From contig CATZYY010000001.1 in assembly GCA_958426425.1 (NCBI GenBank), forward strand, positions 28,318 to 92,317: a DNA stretch of 64,000 nucleotides, read 5' to 3'. How positions within the stretch are numbered: the first letter of the stretch is position 1; each line of letters begins with the position of its first letter. Origin of the DNA: an uncultured Oscillospiraceae bacterium. Lineage in GTDB: Bacteria > Bacillota > Clostridia > Oscillospirales > Oscillospiraceae. Under the pieces are notes generated by a model. That model did not search any database and had not been told where the DNA came from. It worked only from the letters and a program-made list of their open reading frames with translations. The position numbers were made by a program, and so were the translations under genes. Shown here one piece after another: positions 25,061-34,803 of the stretch.

Positions 25061-26167
25061 ATGGAACCGATTCAGGCACAGATGGTGTTCTGCTGCGCGG
25101 AGCAGTGGATGAACGGATTTTTCTGCCGGGTGGAGCCCTGGGAAGACGGATTGCGCCTGGACCCGAAGCGCGCCGCCACCGGCGTGTATTGCCTGGGGGC
25201 GGTGGACAGCGGGGAAAAGGGCTTTCGCTGGGGCCGCGCCGCGGTGGAGGCGGACCTGCCCCCGGACACGGCCCTGCGGGTCTATGCCCGGGCCGCCGAT
25301 ACTCTCCGATGGGGAGACTGGCCTGATCTGGACCAGGGCCTCCGCACTTTGACCGGGGACCCCTTGCCCGCGCTGGAGGAAATTTTCGGCCCGCCGGTCT
25401 GCGAGGGCACGGAGTGCCTGCTGTCCTGTACGGGGCGCTACCTGTGGATCATGCTGGAGCTGACAGCCACCGGGCTGCAGGCGCCGGTGATCCGGAAGCT
25501 GAGGCTGTGGATGCGGGGCGACCACATGACGGACTATCTGCCCGCCATCTACCAGGGGGACGACTTCACCTGGCGCTTTCTCTCCATCTTTGACAGCATG
25601 TACGCCGACATGGACCGGGCCATAGACGCCCTGCCGGGACAGATGGATTACTGCCACGCCCAGGGAGAGCTGCTGCGGTACTTGGCCTCCTGGGTGTGCG
25701 TGGAGCGGGGCGGGGACATAGCGGAGCTGCGCCGGCGGATTTCCACGGCCCTGCCGGACTATGAGGACCTCTATACCGTGGAGGGGGTCAAGCGCAGCGT
25801 CCGCCGCCTTACAGGGCGGGACCCCATTGTGATTGAGCCCTTTCAGGTCTCCCCCAACCGTCCCGACTGCGCCGACCCGGTGCTGTACCGGCGGCTGTAT
25901 GGGGAGGACCCCTATCGGTTTTTCGTCTTGCTGCCGGAGGATGCCTTCCCCGGACAGCGGGAGCGGGAACAGTTCCAACAGGATATGGAGGAGGTCATCC
26001 CCGCCGGGATGACCATGCAGATGATCCAGCTCAAGCCCTGTGTTCAGCTGGATTGGCACACGTACCTGGGCATCAATGCCCGGATCGGCGGCTATGTGCC
26101 GGCGGTAATCGACGAGCAGGCCACCATCCACTATGACACCACGATTGGAGGAGCCAACCATGACTAA
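25061..26167 (+). CDS. Phage tail protein I-like baseplate protein (Afp12-like)
   Basis: A 368-aa protein of the gpI-like eCIS family. The N-terminal 140 residues form a beta-rich domain. From residue 150 the gpI core follows: YLPAIYQGDDFTWRFLSIFDS, a helix with DMDRAIDALPGQMD, LRYLASWVCVERGGD and YEDLYTVEGVKRSVRRLTGRDP. It ends in a polar domain. Overlaps the next ATG by 8 bp. Confidence 0.9.
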   Translation: MEPIQAQMVFCCAEQWMNGFFCRVEPWEDGLRLDPKRAATGVYCLGAVDSGEKGFRWGRAAVEADLPPDTALRVYARAADTLRWGDWPDLDQGLRTLTGDPLPALEEIFGPPVCEGTECLLSCTGRYLWIMLELTATGLQAPVIRKLRLWMRGDHMTDYLPAIYQGDDFTWRFLSIFDSMYADMDRAIDALPGQMDYCHAQGELLRYLASWVCVERGGDIAELRRRISTALPDYEDLYTVEGVKRSVRRLTGRDPIVIEPFQVSPNRPDCADPVLYRRLYGEDPYRFFVLLPEDAFPGQREREQFQQDMEEVIPAGMTMQMIQLKPCVQLDWHTYLGINARIGGYVPAVIDEQATIHYDTTIGGANHD

Positions 26168-27938
26168 CGCCAATTCTTTCCCCTTTGAGCGCAACCGCTA
26201 TTTCTACGGGAAGCTGCTCACCGTCCGGGACTTTGAGGTGGAGCAGCGCTACCACTGCACCAAGCGGGAACTGCTCAACCGCCTGGTCCACGGCGCCGGC
26301 GTGGTGTGCGGCCTGGGCGTCACCGCCAGCGACGAGTCCACGCTGATGATCGAAAGCGGCATGGCCCTGGACTACCAGGGCCGGGAGATCGTGGTGCCGG
26401 AGGCGCTGTTCCGCAAACTCCCCATGCTGGAGGGACAGGAGACCCTGGCGGGCAAAAAGGACGCATACCTGTGCCTTTCCTACGCCGAGGAGGATGTGGA
26501 GCCGGTCAACGCCACCGGCGCCGAGGTAGGGGCCCAGCGGCAGTTCGACCTGACAAGGGAGGGGTTCCGCCTCTTTCTCACCGCCGAGCCTCCCGCCTAC
26601 CAGAGTCTGCTGGAGACTGCCGGGCGGGAGAATGTGTCGGTGCTCTACCAGAGCGACGAGCTGATTCTGGTGCTCTCCGTGCCCGCGATCCTATGCGCCG
26701 GGGAGGAGTTTCAAGTCCAGGTGCTGGTGGTGAAGAATGAGAAGACGCCGCCGGTCCAGTTGTCTCTGGAGGGGGAGAACACCTTTGCCGAAAGCGACAA
26801 CGGCCGCATCCATCTTTCCTGGCGGGAGAGTCGGGAGGAGAAGCGGTGCGTCTACACCGTGGACTTCCCCCTGCGCTGCAAGTCCCTCAGCGACGTGGAC
26901 AGCCGCCTGTTTCCGGGCAGCTGCGAGCTGAATGTGGAGCTGGGCAGCCATCACTACAAGAATTACCTGGAGGTGCCCGCCGCGGTCCATCTGTGCCGGG
27001 ACCAGGAGGAATGCCGCCTGCGGCGGATGCGGCTGGACGATCTGAGCCGCCATCTGCGTGGCCGGGACCTGCCGCTGTATCTGGCCAAGCTGGAGCTGAT
27101 CCACTCCGCCGGCGGCGTATTTGTGGGCGGTGTGACCAGCCTGCCCTTCCAGCAGTCGATCAAAAAGGAGGGGGCGGCCAAGGGAGACGGCACCGGCGAT
27201 CTGACGGTGACCACCTCGGTCCGCAGCCTGGAGTATTGGCAAAAGCCCGACGTAAAGGCGGTGTATCAGCCCTCCACCGGGGCCCTGCATCTGGACTTCG
27301 GCATCCCCTCCCCGGAGCAGTACGACTACGCCGTGGCCCACGGTACCGTGGATTTGACCATGCCCGGCGGTATCCGGGTCAACAGCCGGGTCCTCTCCCA
27401 GGAGATCGCCCATGGCCTGGGCGTGGGTGCCGTGGATGTGCGGCTGAGCGTGGAGTTCCAGGACAAGGAGCGGGAGGAGACGGCTTTGCTGTGTGGCAAC
27501 AGCGAGGTCTTCAAGCACAAATCCATCAAGAGCGCCCCGCCCTGGGTGGAGGCGGCGGCCCTGGTCTACCCGGAGCGGGGCACCATGCGGATTGGATTGT
27601 GGCTTCACGACACGGTGGATGGGAATCTGATTCGGGTCCACTACTTCGCCCAAAAGCCGGAGCGGGACACCAGCCGAATCCTCTCCCAGCGGAGGGTCAG
27701 CCTGACGGTGACGCCGGAATTCTCCCGCCTTGGCTGCCGGGAAAAGCTGCAGTTCCAGGCGGAGGTGGTGGGCTCCGAGGATCAGAGCGTTGTCTGGTCC
27801 GTCAAGGAGGAAAACGGCGGTGACATCGACCACAACGGTCTTTATCAGGCGCCGGAGCTGCCGGGCACCTACGAGATCACGGCGGTGTCCGGGGCGGACG
27901 AGACCGTGACCGCCAGCGCCTTTGTGATTGTGGAGTAA
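26160..27938 (+). CDS. eCIS-associated protein with Ig-like C-terminus
   Basis: A 592-aa protein; ATG 26160 is preceded by GGAGGAG. The N-terminus (RNRYFYGKLLTVRDFEVEQR, then LNRLVHGAGVVCGL) is a recurrent opening of proteins encoded after the gpI-like gene in eCIS loci. The middle is beta-rich. The last 85 residues form one Ig-like domain (VSLTVTPEFSRLGCREKLQF ... GTYEITAVSGADETVTASAFVI). It may be a baseplate-peripheral or fibre-like surface protein; no receptor-binding domain is recognisable. Confidence 0.7.
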   Translation: MTNANSFPFERNRYFYGKLLTVRDFEVEQRYHCTKRELLNRLVHGAGVVCGLGVTASDESTLMIESGMALDYQGREIVVPEALFRKLPMLEGQETLAGKKDAYLCLSYAEEDVEPVNATGAEVGAQRQFDLTREGFRLFLTAEPPAYQSLLETAGRENVSVLYQSDELILVLSVPAILCAGEEFQVQVLVVKNEKTPPVQLSLEGENTFAESDNGRIHLSWRESREEKRCVYTVDFPLRCKSLSDVDSRLFPGSCELNVELGSHHYKNYLEVPAAVHLCRDQEECRLRRMRLDDLSRHLRGRDLPLYLAKLELIHSAGGVFVGGVTSLPFQQSIKKEGAAKGDGTGDLTVTTSVRSLEYWQKPDVKAVYQPSTGALHLDFGIPSPEQYDYAVAHGTVDLTMPGGIRVNSRVLSQEIAHGLGVGAVDVRLSVEFQDKEREETALLCGNSEVFKHKSIKSAPPWVEAAALVYPERGTMRIGLWLHDTVDGNLIRVHYFAQKPERDTSRILSQRRVSLTVTPEFSRLGCREKLQFQAEVVGSEDQSVVWSVKEENGGDIDHNGLYQAPELPGTYEITAVSGADETVTASAFVIVE

Positions 27939-27977
27939 GAAGCCGGGCCCGGCCCGGCGGAGAGGGGGGAAAATGCC

Positions 27978-28709
27978 GTGGACGCCATGCTGGTGCGGGA
28001 GCGATACAAGGTGGTCCGGGTCACCGACTGCCGGGAGAACTACGCCTTTGCGGAGGCGGTGGACATCCTGGACCGGGAGATGAGCGGATGCCTGCTGAAC
28101 CTGTACGAGGGTCCCCTGCTGCGCCGGTATCTGCCCTGCTTTGACCGGCTGAAGGGCAGCGCCGCCTTCCGGGATTTGTTTCTGGAGGGCGAGAGCCTGG
28201 TGACCGTATTCCGGGACTGCGGCGGAGACCCCATTGACCAGGTGTTCTACCTGGGAGACAGCCATCATTGGACGGAGCGGCTGTACTATGCCGGAGAGCT
28301 GATGGAGCAGGTGCTCAATCTGTCGGACCTGCCGCCGGAGATGGCCTGCGCACTGCTGCTGTCGGAAAATGTGCGGGTGGACCGGCGCAACCGGAGCATC
28401 TGCCTGCGGTTTCACGCCGTCCCCATGGAGGAGATGAACCGGCGGGAGATCGTGTATCTGGCCACAGACCAGCTGCGGAAAATTCTGAGGGTCCGCGCCG
28501 GCTCCCCCAGAGAGGAGCTGGAATTCCTGGACCAGCTGGAGCGGGGGGGCTGCGTCACCCCGGCGCAGCTCTATGCCCTGTGGCGTGTCCAGAGCCTGAA
28601 AATCCGGGAGGCCTATGAGGCCCTGGAGAAAAAGAATGTGGTCCGCCGCTGGTGTTCCCTGCTGGTGGGACGTGTGAAGCGGCGAATTGCCCGCAGGAAG
28701 GAGAGGTGA
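27978..28709 (+). CDS. eCIS-locus protein of unknown function, 243 aa
   Basis: No firm family. The N-terminus (RERYKVVRVTDCRENYAFAEAVDI) reads like the opening strands of a protein-kinase N-lobe, but no catalytic HRD or DFG is present, so a pseudokinase-like fold is only a guess. The rest is helical with charged segments, ending in a strongly basic tail (GRVKRRIARRKER). No membrane segment. GTG start at 27978 after a GGGGGG stretch. Four bp separate it from the membrane-bound cyclase-like gene, so the two are probably functionally linked. Confidence 0.5.
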   Translation: MDAMLVRERYKVVRVTDCRENYAFAEAVDILDREMSGCLLNLYEGPLLRRYLPCFDRLKGSAAFRDLFLEGESLVTVFRDCGGDPIDQVFYLGDSHHWTERLYYAGELMEQVLNLSDLPPEMACALLLSENVRVDRRNRSICLRFHAVPMEEMNRREIVYLATDQLRKILRVRAGSPREELEFLDQLERGGCVTPAQLYALWRVQSLKIREAYEALEKKNVVRRWCSLLVGRVKRRIARRKER

Positions 28710-28713
28710 GTGA

Positions 28714-31332
28714 ATGGAGCGGCTGAAGCGATGGGGCGTGTTTTTGCTGATCCTTGCCCTGCTGGGAGCCGGCACCTCTCTGCTTTTTTGGGACTTGGGC
28801 CGGACGTGCCTTTCCGTTCTCCGCACCGGCCGCGGCGACGCGGACTATCTCATGACCGCCGCCGACGCGGAGGGGCAGATCTATGTGCTGGGCCGGGATG
28901 AGGAGGGCTATCTCCTTCTCCAGGGCGATCAGATGGGAAACCAGACGGAGCGGTGGCGTCTGACGGAGGAACTGCCGGAAAAAAGCGTACCGGCGGCCCT
29001 GTATCCCGCAGCGGGCGGCGCGGTCTACCTGGGACTTTACAGCACGGAGGAGGAGACTTGTCTCCAGCTCTACCGCCTTACCCAGCAGGGACAATCGGCG
29101 GAGCTGCTGCTCAACGAGCCCTGTCCCGGGGAAAACCTCCGCGCCCAGATGGCCGCGCTGAGCCTGTCCAGCTTTTCCCAGGTGGACAGTGTGGTGACCT
29201 TTGCCCTGCTGGAGGGAGACAGCGCCACCTTTTACCGCCGTACCGGCGCCGATCAGGGCCTTGAGAAGGGGAAGACCTTCACACAGACGGGTCTCTTGGC
29301 CGCCCTGGCCCTGTCCGATGGGACGCAGGTACTGGCCAGCGCCCAGGGGCTGGCGCGGACGGACGGCACCAGCATTCCCCTGACGGAGGGGGAGATCATC
29401 ATAGAGCTGAATCAGACTGGCACGGGTCTTTGCTATGTAGATGGTGCCGGTCTTCAGGTGTTTTATGCGGACTTCACCGATTGGCAGCCCTATCCCATCC
29501 TGGACCTGCAGAAGGAGGCCTATGATCTGGATCGGTGTACGGACCTCTGGATTACCCGGGAGGGAGGTCTCCTGCTGCTGATGGACGGGCAGACGCTGCT
29601 GCTGGACCGGGGAAGCACCGTGTCCGATCTGAGCGGAATGCTGTATCCCTCGGCGCTGCGGTGCGGGCTGATTCTGGGAGGCCTTGGACTGGCGGTGCTG
29701 GTGCTGTCGCTTGCCGTGTGGTATGTGGTCTGCGAGCAGCGTCGGTTCCGTCTGCCGCTGCTGGTCCGGTGGGGCGTGCTGCTGGCGGCGGTAGCCGCGC
29801 TGGGTACCGCCTTTCTGGTACGGGGCGCGGTGCGCTCCTCCAGTGCACAATCGGCGGAGCGGGAGGCTGCCTCCTTGATGGGCGCCCTTTCCACCCAGGC
29901 GCTCCAGCGCTATGACATTGAGGATAGCCGCCTGCCCCAAAGCCTGGGAGACAGCCTGGCCGGCGCCGCCGGAGGACTGTACCGGGACAGCGCCGTGTGG
30001 GTCTACACCTGCTCGGAGGAGGGCGTGTGGACCCAGGTCGGCAGCAACACCGCTCTGGCGGACGGAATCCGGGGAGAGGTGAGCCCTGGGTTTGACCGGA
30101 CCATGGCACAGCAGGCGCGGTCCGGTGGCAGCCTCTTCTGGACCAGAGTTCAGGGCGGGGAGATCCACTACCTGCTCTATCAGGTCCAGGGGGATGCGCT
30201 GCTGGCGGTGGATGTGGACAGCGCCGCCCTGCGGGAGGCCGGATGGGCTGGAAGTGCGTGGATGGTGCGTGGACTGGCGGGCCTTGCGCTGCTGCTGACC
30301 GCCCTGGCCCTGGCCGTCCTGTGCGGAATCACCATAGGAGTACGCCGGAGTCTTGCGGGCATGGAAAGACTGGCCGCGGGAGAGCGGCAGGTCCGGGTAC
30401 AGGTGGGCGGCGGCGATGAGCTGGAGAGCCTTGCCGACGATGTCAACGCCCTGTCCGCAGCCCTTCAGAACGTGGAGGTGCGGCAGCAGGAACTGGCGCA
30501 GACCTACCGCCGCTTTGTCCCCGAGCGGATTCTCTCCCTGCTGGGCAAGACCAGCATTCAGGAGGTGGATAAGCAGACCTTCGTCTCCCGCAATCTGGCG
30601 GCCATGATGCTCTCCTTCCGCTTTCCGCCCCAGGTCTATGAAAAAAGCGGCCGGGAGCTGTTTGACAACATCAACGAGATTTTTGAGCGCACCGCCTCCA
30701 TTGTCACCCGGAAGGGCGGCGCCGTGTTCAACTTCGCCTACGATGGCTATGACGCGGTCTTTGAGGAGGGCAGCGCCGCGGCGGTCAGCACCGCGGTGGC
30801 GGTGCAGCAGGAGGTGCTGGAGATCAACCGGGAGCGGGAGTTGGACGGCCGGCCCCCCGTCACGGTGCGCATCGCCCTGGACGAGGGCAACGTGATGCTG
30901 GGCGTGGTGGGGGACGAGAACCAAATCGAGCCCGCCTCCATTTCTTCCAGCTTCTCGGTGGCCAAGCACCTGGTGGAGCTGTGCAGCCGTCTGGAAGCCA
31001 ATATCCTCTGTACCGAGGCGGTGATCCGCAGCGCCCAGGGCTATGGCAGCCGCTATATGGGCAAGTGCCTGGAAGGCAATGCCGCCATCCGGACCTATGA
31101 GATCTACGACGGCGACGCCTATGAGATCCGCAAGGTGAAGGAGGACACGGGGGAGCGTTTCTCCCAGGGGGTGTACGCCCTGTACGGGCGGGACTTCTCC
31201 CAGGCCAAGCGCATTTTCCTGAGCCTGGTCCACCACAACACCGGAGACGGCGGCGCCCGGTACTATCTGTATTTGGCGGACCGGCTGGAAAAACGGCCGG
31301 AGGAGGAGATCAGCCTGGATTCCGGGCGGTAA
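28714..31332 (+). CDS. Membrane protein with HAMP and degenerate adenylate/guanylate cyclase domain
   Basis: An 872-aa membrane protein. TM1 is at about residues 8-27, a large beta-rich sensor domain follows, TM2 and TM3 lie near 313-338 and 346-372, a second extracytoplasmic segment follows, TM4 is near 515-540, then HAMP (about 545-590) and a class III cyclase homology domain (about 605-800). The cyclase lacks key residues: the first metal-binding motif (normally FxDIxGFT) reads MMLSFRFPP, and the segment that normally supplies the transition-state Asn and Arg reads SSFSVAKHLVELC. One Asp (FAYDGYDAVF) remains. I predict no cyclase activity; it may sense a signal and pass it by protein contact. 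Confidence 0.8.
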   Translation: MERLKRWGVFLLILALLGAGTSLLFWDLGRTCLSVLRTGRGDADYLMTAADAEGQIYVLGRDEEGYLLLQGDQMGNQTERWRLTEELPEKSVPAALYPAAGGAVYLGLYSTEEETCLQLYRLTQQGQSAELLLNEPCPGENLRAQMAALSLSSFSQVDSVVTFALLEGDSATFYRRTGADQGLEKGKTFTQTGLLAALALSDGTQVLASAQGLARTDGTSIPLTEGEIIIELNQTGTGLCYVDGAGLQVFYADFTDWQPYPILDLQKEAYDLDRCTDLWITREGGLLLLMDGQTLLLDRGSTVSDLSGMLYPSALRCGLILGGLGLAVLVLSLAVWYVVCEQRRFRLPLLVRWGVLLAAVAALGTAFLVRGAVRSSSAQSAEREAASLMGALSTQALQRYDIEDSRLPQSLGDSLAGAAGGLYRDSAVWVYTCSEEGVWTQVGSNTALADGIRGEVSPGFDRTMAQQARSGGSLFWTRVQGGEIHYLLYQVQGDALLAVDVDSAALREAGWAGSAWMVRGLAGLALLLTALALAVLCGITIGVRRSLAGMERLAAGERQVRVQVGGGDELESLADDVNALSAALQNVEVRQQELAQTYRRFVPERILSLLGKTSIQEVDKQTFVSRNLAAMMLSFRFPPQVYEKSGRELFDNINEIFERTASIVTRKGGAVFNFAYDGYDAVFEEGSAAAVSTAVAVQQEVLEINRERELDGRPPVTVRIALDEGNVMLGVVGDENQIEPASISSSFSVAKHLVELCSRLEANILCTEAVIRSAQGYGSRYMGKCLEGNAAIRTYEIYDGDAYEIRKVKEDTGERFSQGVYALYGRDFSQAKRIFLSLVHHNTGDGGARYYLYLADRLEKRPEEEISLDSGR

Positions 31333-31347
31333 GGGAGGCGTCAGACC

Positions 31348-31743
31348 ATGGCCACACAATTTGACATCATCCGCAATCAGGCGGAGGCGGCGGGGCGCAG
31401 CGCCCTCAATCGGGCTCAGGCCGACCTGCGGAGAGATACCAGCCTGGTCAGCCAGGCCAGCCGCTGGGCGGGCCGCACCATGACGGCAGGCGAGGCGGCT
31501 GTGCGCAGACGCAGCCGGGGCGCCCGCTGGGGGGCCATGCCGCCCGGCGGCGCGGTGAAGTCCTCCGGGCCGGTTGGGCCGGCGCCGGACGGATATGTGC
31601 GCCGCTCTCCGGTGCAGCCGCTTCACGTGGCGGAGGGGTACCGAAAGCGGCAGGTGCTGCGGGCGGTAACCGCTGCCGTGGTCATAGCGGCTGCGTGCAT
31701 GGGAATCTATTTTCTGAATCAACTGGGCCTGTTTGGGCGCTGA
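31348..31743 (+). CDS. Basic tail-anchored membrane protein
   Basis: A 131-aa protein of unknown family. Residues 1-100 are hydrophilic and basic with Ala/Arg-rich helices; a single transmembrane segment (VLRAVTAAVVIAAACMGIYFL, given approximately as residues 104-124) lies at the C-terminus with only a few residues after it. It therefore looks tail-anchored, with the bulk in the cytoplasm. Between the cyclase-like and MORN proteins, both membrane-bound. AAGGGAGG precedes ATG 31348. Confidence 0.6.
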   Translation: MATQFDIIRNQAEAAGRSALNRAQADLRRDTSLVSQASRWAGRTMTAGEAAVRRRSRGARWGAMPPGGAVKSSGPVGPAPDGYVRRSPVQPLHVAEGYRKRQVLRAVTAAVVIAAACMGIYFLNQLGLFGR

Positions 31744-31775
31744 GCCCGCGAGACCATACATAGGAGGCTGTTCCT

Positions 31776-34199
31776 TTGCTGAGTTATCTGCTGCGACAAC
31801 TGATAAACTCCTTTGGGATCTTTTTCCGCACTATCCGGGCCTTCTTTACCCGGAAATTGATGGGGGCCTGGACCTATGTGCGCCGGATCACCAACTTCTC
31901 CCGGCAGGCCACCCGGGTGGCCACCAGCTCCTTCCAGGGGGCGGCCGCGGCGGTAAAAAAGCCCACCAAGCGGGAGGACTATATCGAGACGCAGCGGCTG
32001 TTCATCTCCAAGTCCTTTCTGATTTTGCTGCTGGTGGGACTGGTGCTGGCGGGCCTGCTGATCTACTTTGTGATCTGGCCCTTCCTGCTGGGACATTTCT
32101 TCACAGCCCGTTTCTACCAGGAGGATGAGGCGCTGGCGGACTGGTCCGGCCGGGTCATCGTCTACTACGACGAGGAAAAGAGCGTTCCCATGTACCGGGG
32201 CACCTTGGAGGAGGGGACCCTTCAGGGAAAGGGAGAGATGTATGACGATCAGGGCCTGCTGACCTATGCGGGAAACTTTACGGACGGCGTCCGCAGCGGC
32301 GACGGCAGCCTCTACGAATCCGGCGTCCTGACCTATGAGGGACAGTTCTCCGGCGACCTGCCCAACGGGCAGGGCACCGCCTATGAAAACGGGATCAAGT
32401 GCTATCAGGGCGCCTTTGTGGACGGCGTGTACGAGGGGGAGGGCACGGCCTACCATCCCAACGGCACCCGGGCCTACACCGGGTCCTTTGTAGCCGGACT
32501 GTACGAGGGAGAGGGTACCGCCTACGACCAGGAGGGCCGCACCATATACAAGGGCTCCTTTGCCGCCGGACTGTATGAGGGCAGCGGTACCGTCTATCTG
32601 ACCGACGGCGGACAGATCCAGGCGGAATTCACCGCCGGGACCACCAACGGCGTCATCCAGTGGTATCGAAGCGGAAAGCTCTGGTACGACGGCAGCGCCG
32701 CCGACCTGACGCCCGACGGCTTCGGCACTCTCTACGCCGAAAACGGCAAAGCGATCTATGCCGGGGAATTCGACCAGGGCACCCTGGACGGCGCGTGGCT
32801 TCTGAGCCTCACGGCCCCACAGCTGCGGGAGGCCTTTGGAGAGGCCCGCCTTGTGGAAACCGATGCCGCCGGCGGCTTTCTGGTGGAAAACCAGGAGCTG
32901 GGGCTTACCGTCCTTTGCAGCTATCAGCAGGCGGAGGCGGAAGCGCAGGCCTACCGCATCTGGTTTGCCCCCGGGGAGGGCAGCGCCTGGGCGGCGCTGC
33001 TGCCCTGGAAGACGGGAAGCGAGGCCGCCCGCTGGGCACTGCTGGGTCGGGAGGAAAAGCCGGCTGAGACCCTGTCCCAGGGTGCGGTGCTCCAGCCAAA
33101 CGGCACCGTGGAGGGCGACTGGTACCAGCGGCACTACCGCTATGAGACGTATCTCTGCACGCTGCTGAGCGTCCGCCCCCAGGATGCCCCGCAGCAGCTT
33201 TGCTGGAGCCGGGACGCGGCGGAGAGCGGCCCGCTGGAAGAGGATGAGGCTGCCGCCCAGGCCCAGCAGCGGCTGGAGGAACTGCTGTCCGCTCTGGATG
33301 GAATCGGCGGCAGCGGCGGTGATGCCGCCCCCAGTCAGGAGGATGTGGACCGCCTGCTGGGACTGGCGCTGACGGCCCAGGACGGCGAGGACCTGATGGA
33401 CGCGCTGATCGACTGTTACGTTTACGGGGAGATGGCTGCCGCTTTGGAGCCCAGCCAGTCCGTGCTCCAGCAGCAGCTGGCCCAGGCCCAGACCGCCTTG
33501 CAGCGGGGAGACGGAACTGAGGAGGCGGTGGATGCCGCCCAGGCCGCCCTGGAGGAGCTGGACCGGCGGCTGGCCCAGTACCGGACTGCCCGGGAACAGG
33601 CCCTTTTGACGGTGGAGGAATTGACCGGGCTGAAGCCGGAGGGCTACGACCTGGGGGCGGTGCTGCTGACCTTCGACCCGGTGGCCCTGGATGCGGCGGC
33701 GCTGTATGACGGGGCGCTGGCCTACGCCAAGGACATCTCCGGCGGAGAATCTGTGGATACGGCGGCGCTGGAGCGGACCGTCAAATCGGCGGTGCTGGAG
33801 CTGGGGCTGTCCTATGAGTCCGTCCGCTCTGCCCGGACGGCGGCGGAAACCGCCGCGGCCCAGGTGGAGACGGTGACCCAGGCCTATGCCAAGGGCACGG
33901 CGGACAAGGCGGCACTGTATGCCGCCCAGTGCGCCCGGGACGAGGCCGCCGCGGCCCTCTATCAGGCCGCCGGCACCTTTGCCCATCAGGCCAACGGCCT
34001 CAATACCCTCTCCGGCGGCTGGCTGGCGGAGGAATACGACTGGATGGCGGATACCTTTGCGGCGCTGTTCCAAAGTGAGCGGCTCCGGGCGCAGGAGGAA
34101 GCCAACCAGCAGGCAGCGCCGGAGGGACAGACCGCTCCCTCCGGCGGGGAAGAGCTCTCCGGCGAGGCAGCCGCCGGGAGCGAAACAGCGGAGAATTGA
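31776..34199 (+). CDS. Membrane-anchored MORN-repeat protein, 807 aa
   Basis: TTG start at 31776 with TAGGAGG 8 nt upstream. A basic N-terminus of about 75 residues precedes one transmembrane segment (about 78-105). Eight MORN-type repeats follow (about residues 130-345): YRGTLEEGTLQGKGEM, YAGNFTDGVRSGDGSL, YEGQFSGDLPNGQGTA, YQGAFVDGVYEGEGTA and so on. Residues 350-470 are mixed, and the last 330 residues are Ala/Gln/Glu-rich with long coiled-coil potential. A docking or anchoring function at the membrane is plausible for an eCIS partner but unproven. Confidence 0.75.
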   Translation: MLSYLLRQLINSFGIFFRTIRAFFTRKLMGAWTYVRRITNFSRQATRVATSSFQGAAAAVKKPTKREDYIETQRLFISKSFLILLLVGLVLAGLLIYFVIWPFLLGHFFTARFYQEDEALADWSGRVIVYYDEEKSVPMYRGTLEEGTLQGKGEMYDDQGLLTYAGNFTDGVRSGDGSLYESGVLTYEGQFSGDLPNGQGTAYENGIKCYQGAFVDGVYEGEGTAYHPNGTRAYTGSFVAGLYEGEGTAYDQEGRTIYKGSFAAGLYEGSGTVYLTDGGQIQAEFTAGTTNGVIQWYRSGKLWYDGSAADLTPDGFGTLYAENGKAIYAGEFDQGTLDGAWLLSLTAPQLREAFGEARLVETDAAGGFLVENQELGLTVLCSYQQAEAEAQAYRIWFAPGEGSAWAALLPWKTGSEAARWALLGREEKPAETLSQGAVLQPNGTVEGDWYQRHYRYETYLCTLLSVRPQDAPQQLCWSRDAAESGPLEEDEAAAQAQQRLEELLSALDGIGGSGGDAAPSQEDVDRLLGLALTAQDGEDLMDALIDCYVYGEMAAALEPSQSVLQQQLAQAQTALQRGDGTEEAVDAAQAALEELDRRLAQYRTAREQALLTVEELTGLKPEGYDLGAVLLTFDPVALDAAALYDGALAYAKDISGGESVDTAALERTVKSAVLELGLSYESVRSARTAAETAAAQVETVTQAYAKGTADKAALYAAQCARDEAAAALYQAAGTFAHQANGLNTLSGGWLAEEYDWMADTFAALFQSERLRAQEEANQQAAPEGQTAPSGGEELSGEAAAGSETAEN

Positions 34200-34212
34200 A
34201 GGAGGCGGACCA

Positions 34213-34803
34213 ATGGCAGACTATACCGCTCTGGTGGAGGCGGGCAACGCCCTGGTGGAGATGCTGCGGGAAAATCTGACTCCGGAGCCCATCGGCAACC
34301 GGGAGCTTATTGCCCTGTGCTCCCCCCATGAGAGTGAAAACAACCAGCTCACCCTCTACCTCTACCAGGTGGAGGAGGATACCCAGGGCGCCCAGAGCGG
34401 CTACTACCAGGTCAGCCGGGATACGGAGCGGCTGCGCCCCGCCCGGTACAATCTGCGCTTTCTGGTCACCGCCCACTCCAAGGCCCCGGCGCAGCTGAAG
34501 GAGGCGGACCAGTACCGGATGGTGGGGGCGGCGCTCCAGGTGCTGCGGGACCATCCTATCATCGACCAGGCGTATCTCAACGGTTCTTTGGCGGAGCAGA
34601 ACGCCCAGGTTCATGTGGTGCTGGAGAAGACCACCCAGGATCAGTTGCTGAAAATCTGGAACAACACGTCCACCGCCTATAAGCTGTCCTTCGTGGTGCT
34701 GCTGACCGGGGTGGAGATCGACTCCCGGCGGGAGCGCCGCTTCACCCGGGTCACCGATGTGTCCATCGATACCCAGCAAAAGCCGGGAGGTGCGGGACGA
34801 TGA
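34213..34803 (+). CDS. DUF4255 / Pvc16-family tail cap protein
   Basis: A 196-aa DUF4255 protein, the family of Afp16/Pvc16, which caps the distal end of tube and sheath. Conserved features: LTLYLYQVEEDTQGAQSGYY, RPARYNLRFLVTAHS, ADQYRMVGAALQVLRDHPII and LLKIWNNTSTAYKLSFVVLLTGVEID. ATG 34213 has GGAGGCGG upstream. ATGA overlap with the next gene. Confidence 0.92.
   Translation: MADYTALVEAGNALVEMLRENLTPEPIGNRELIALCSPHESENNQLTLYLYQVEEDTQGAQSGYYQVSRDTERLRPARYNLRFLVTAHSKAPAQLKEADQYRMVGAALQVLRDHPIIDQAYLNGSLAEQNAQVHVVLEKTTQDQLLKIWNNTSTAYKLSFVVLLTGVEIDSRRERRFTRVTDVSIDTQQKPGGAGR

Noticed and set aside
28555..31761. 1068-codon minus-strand frame opposite the cyclase-like gene
   Set aside because: Low-complexity shadow; the plus strand carries HAMP and cyclase motifs.
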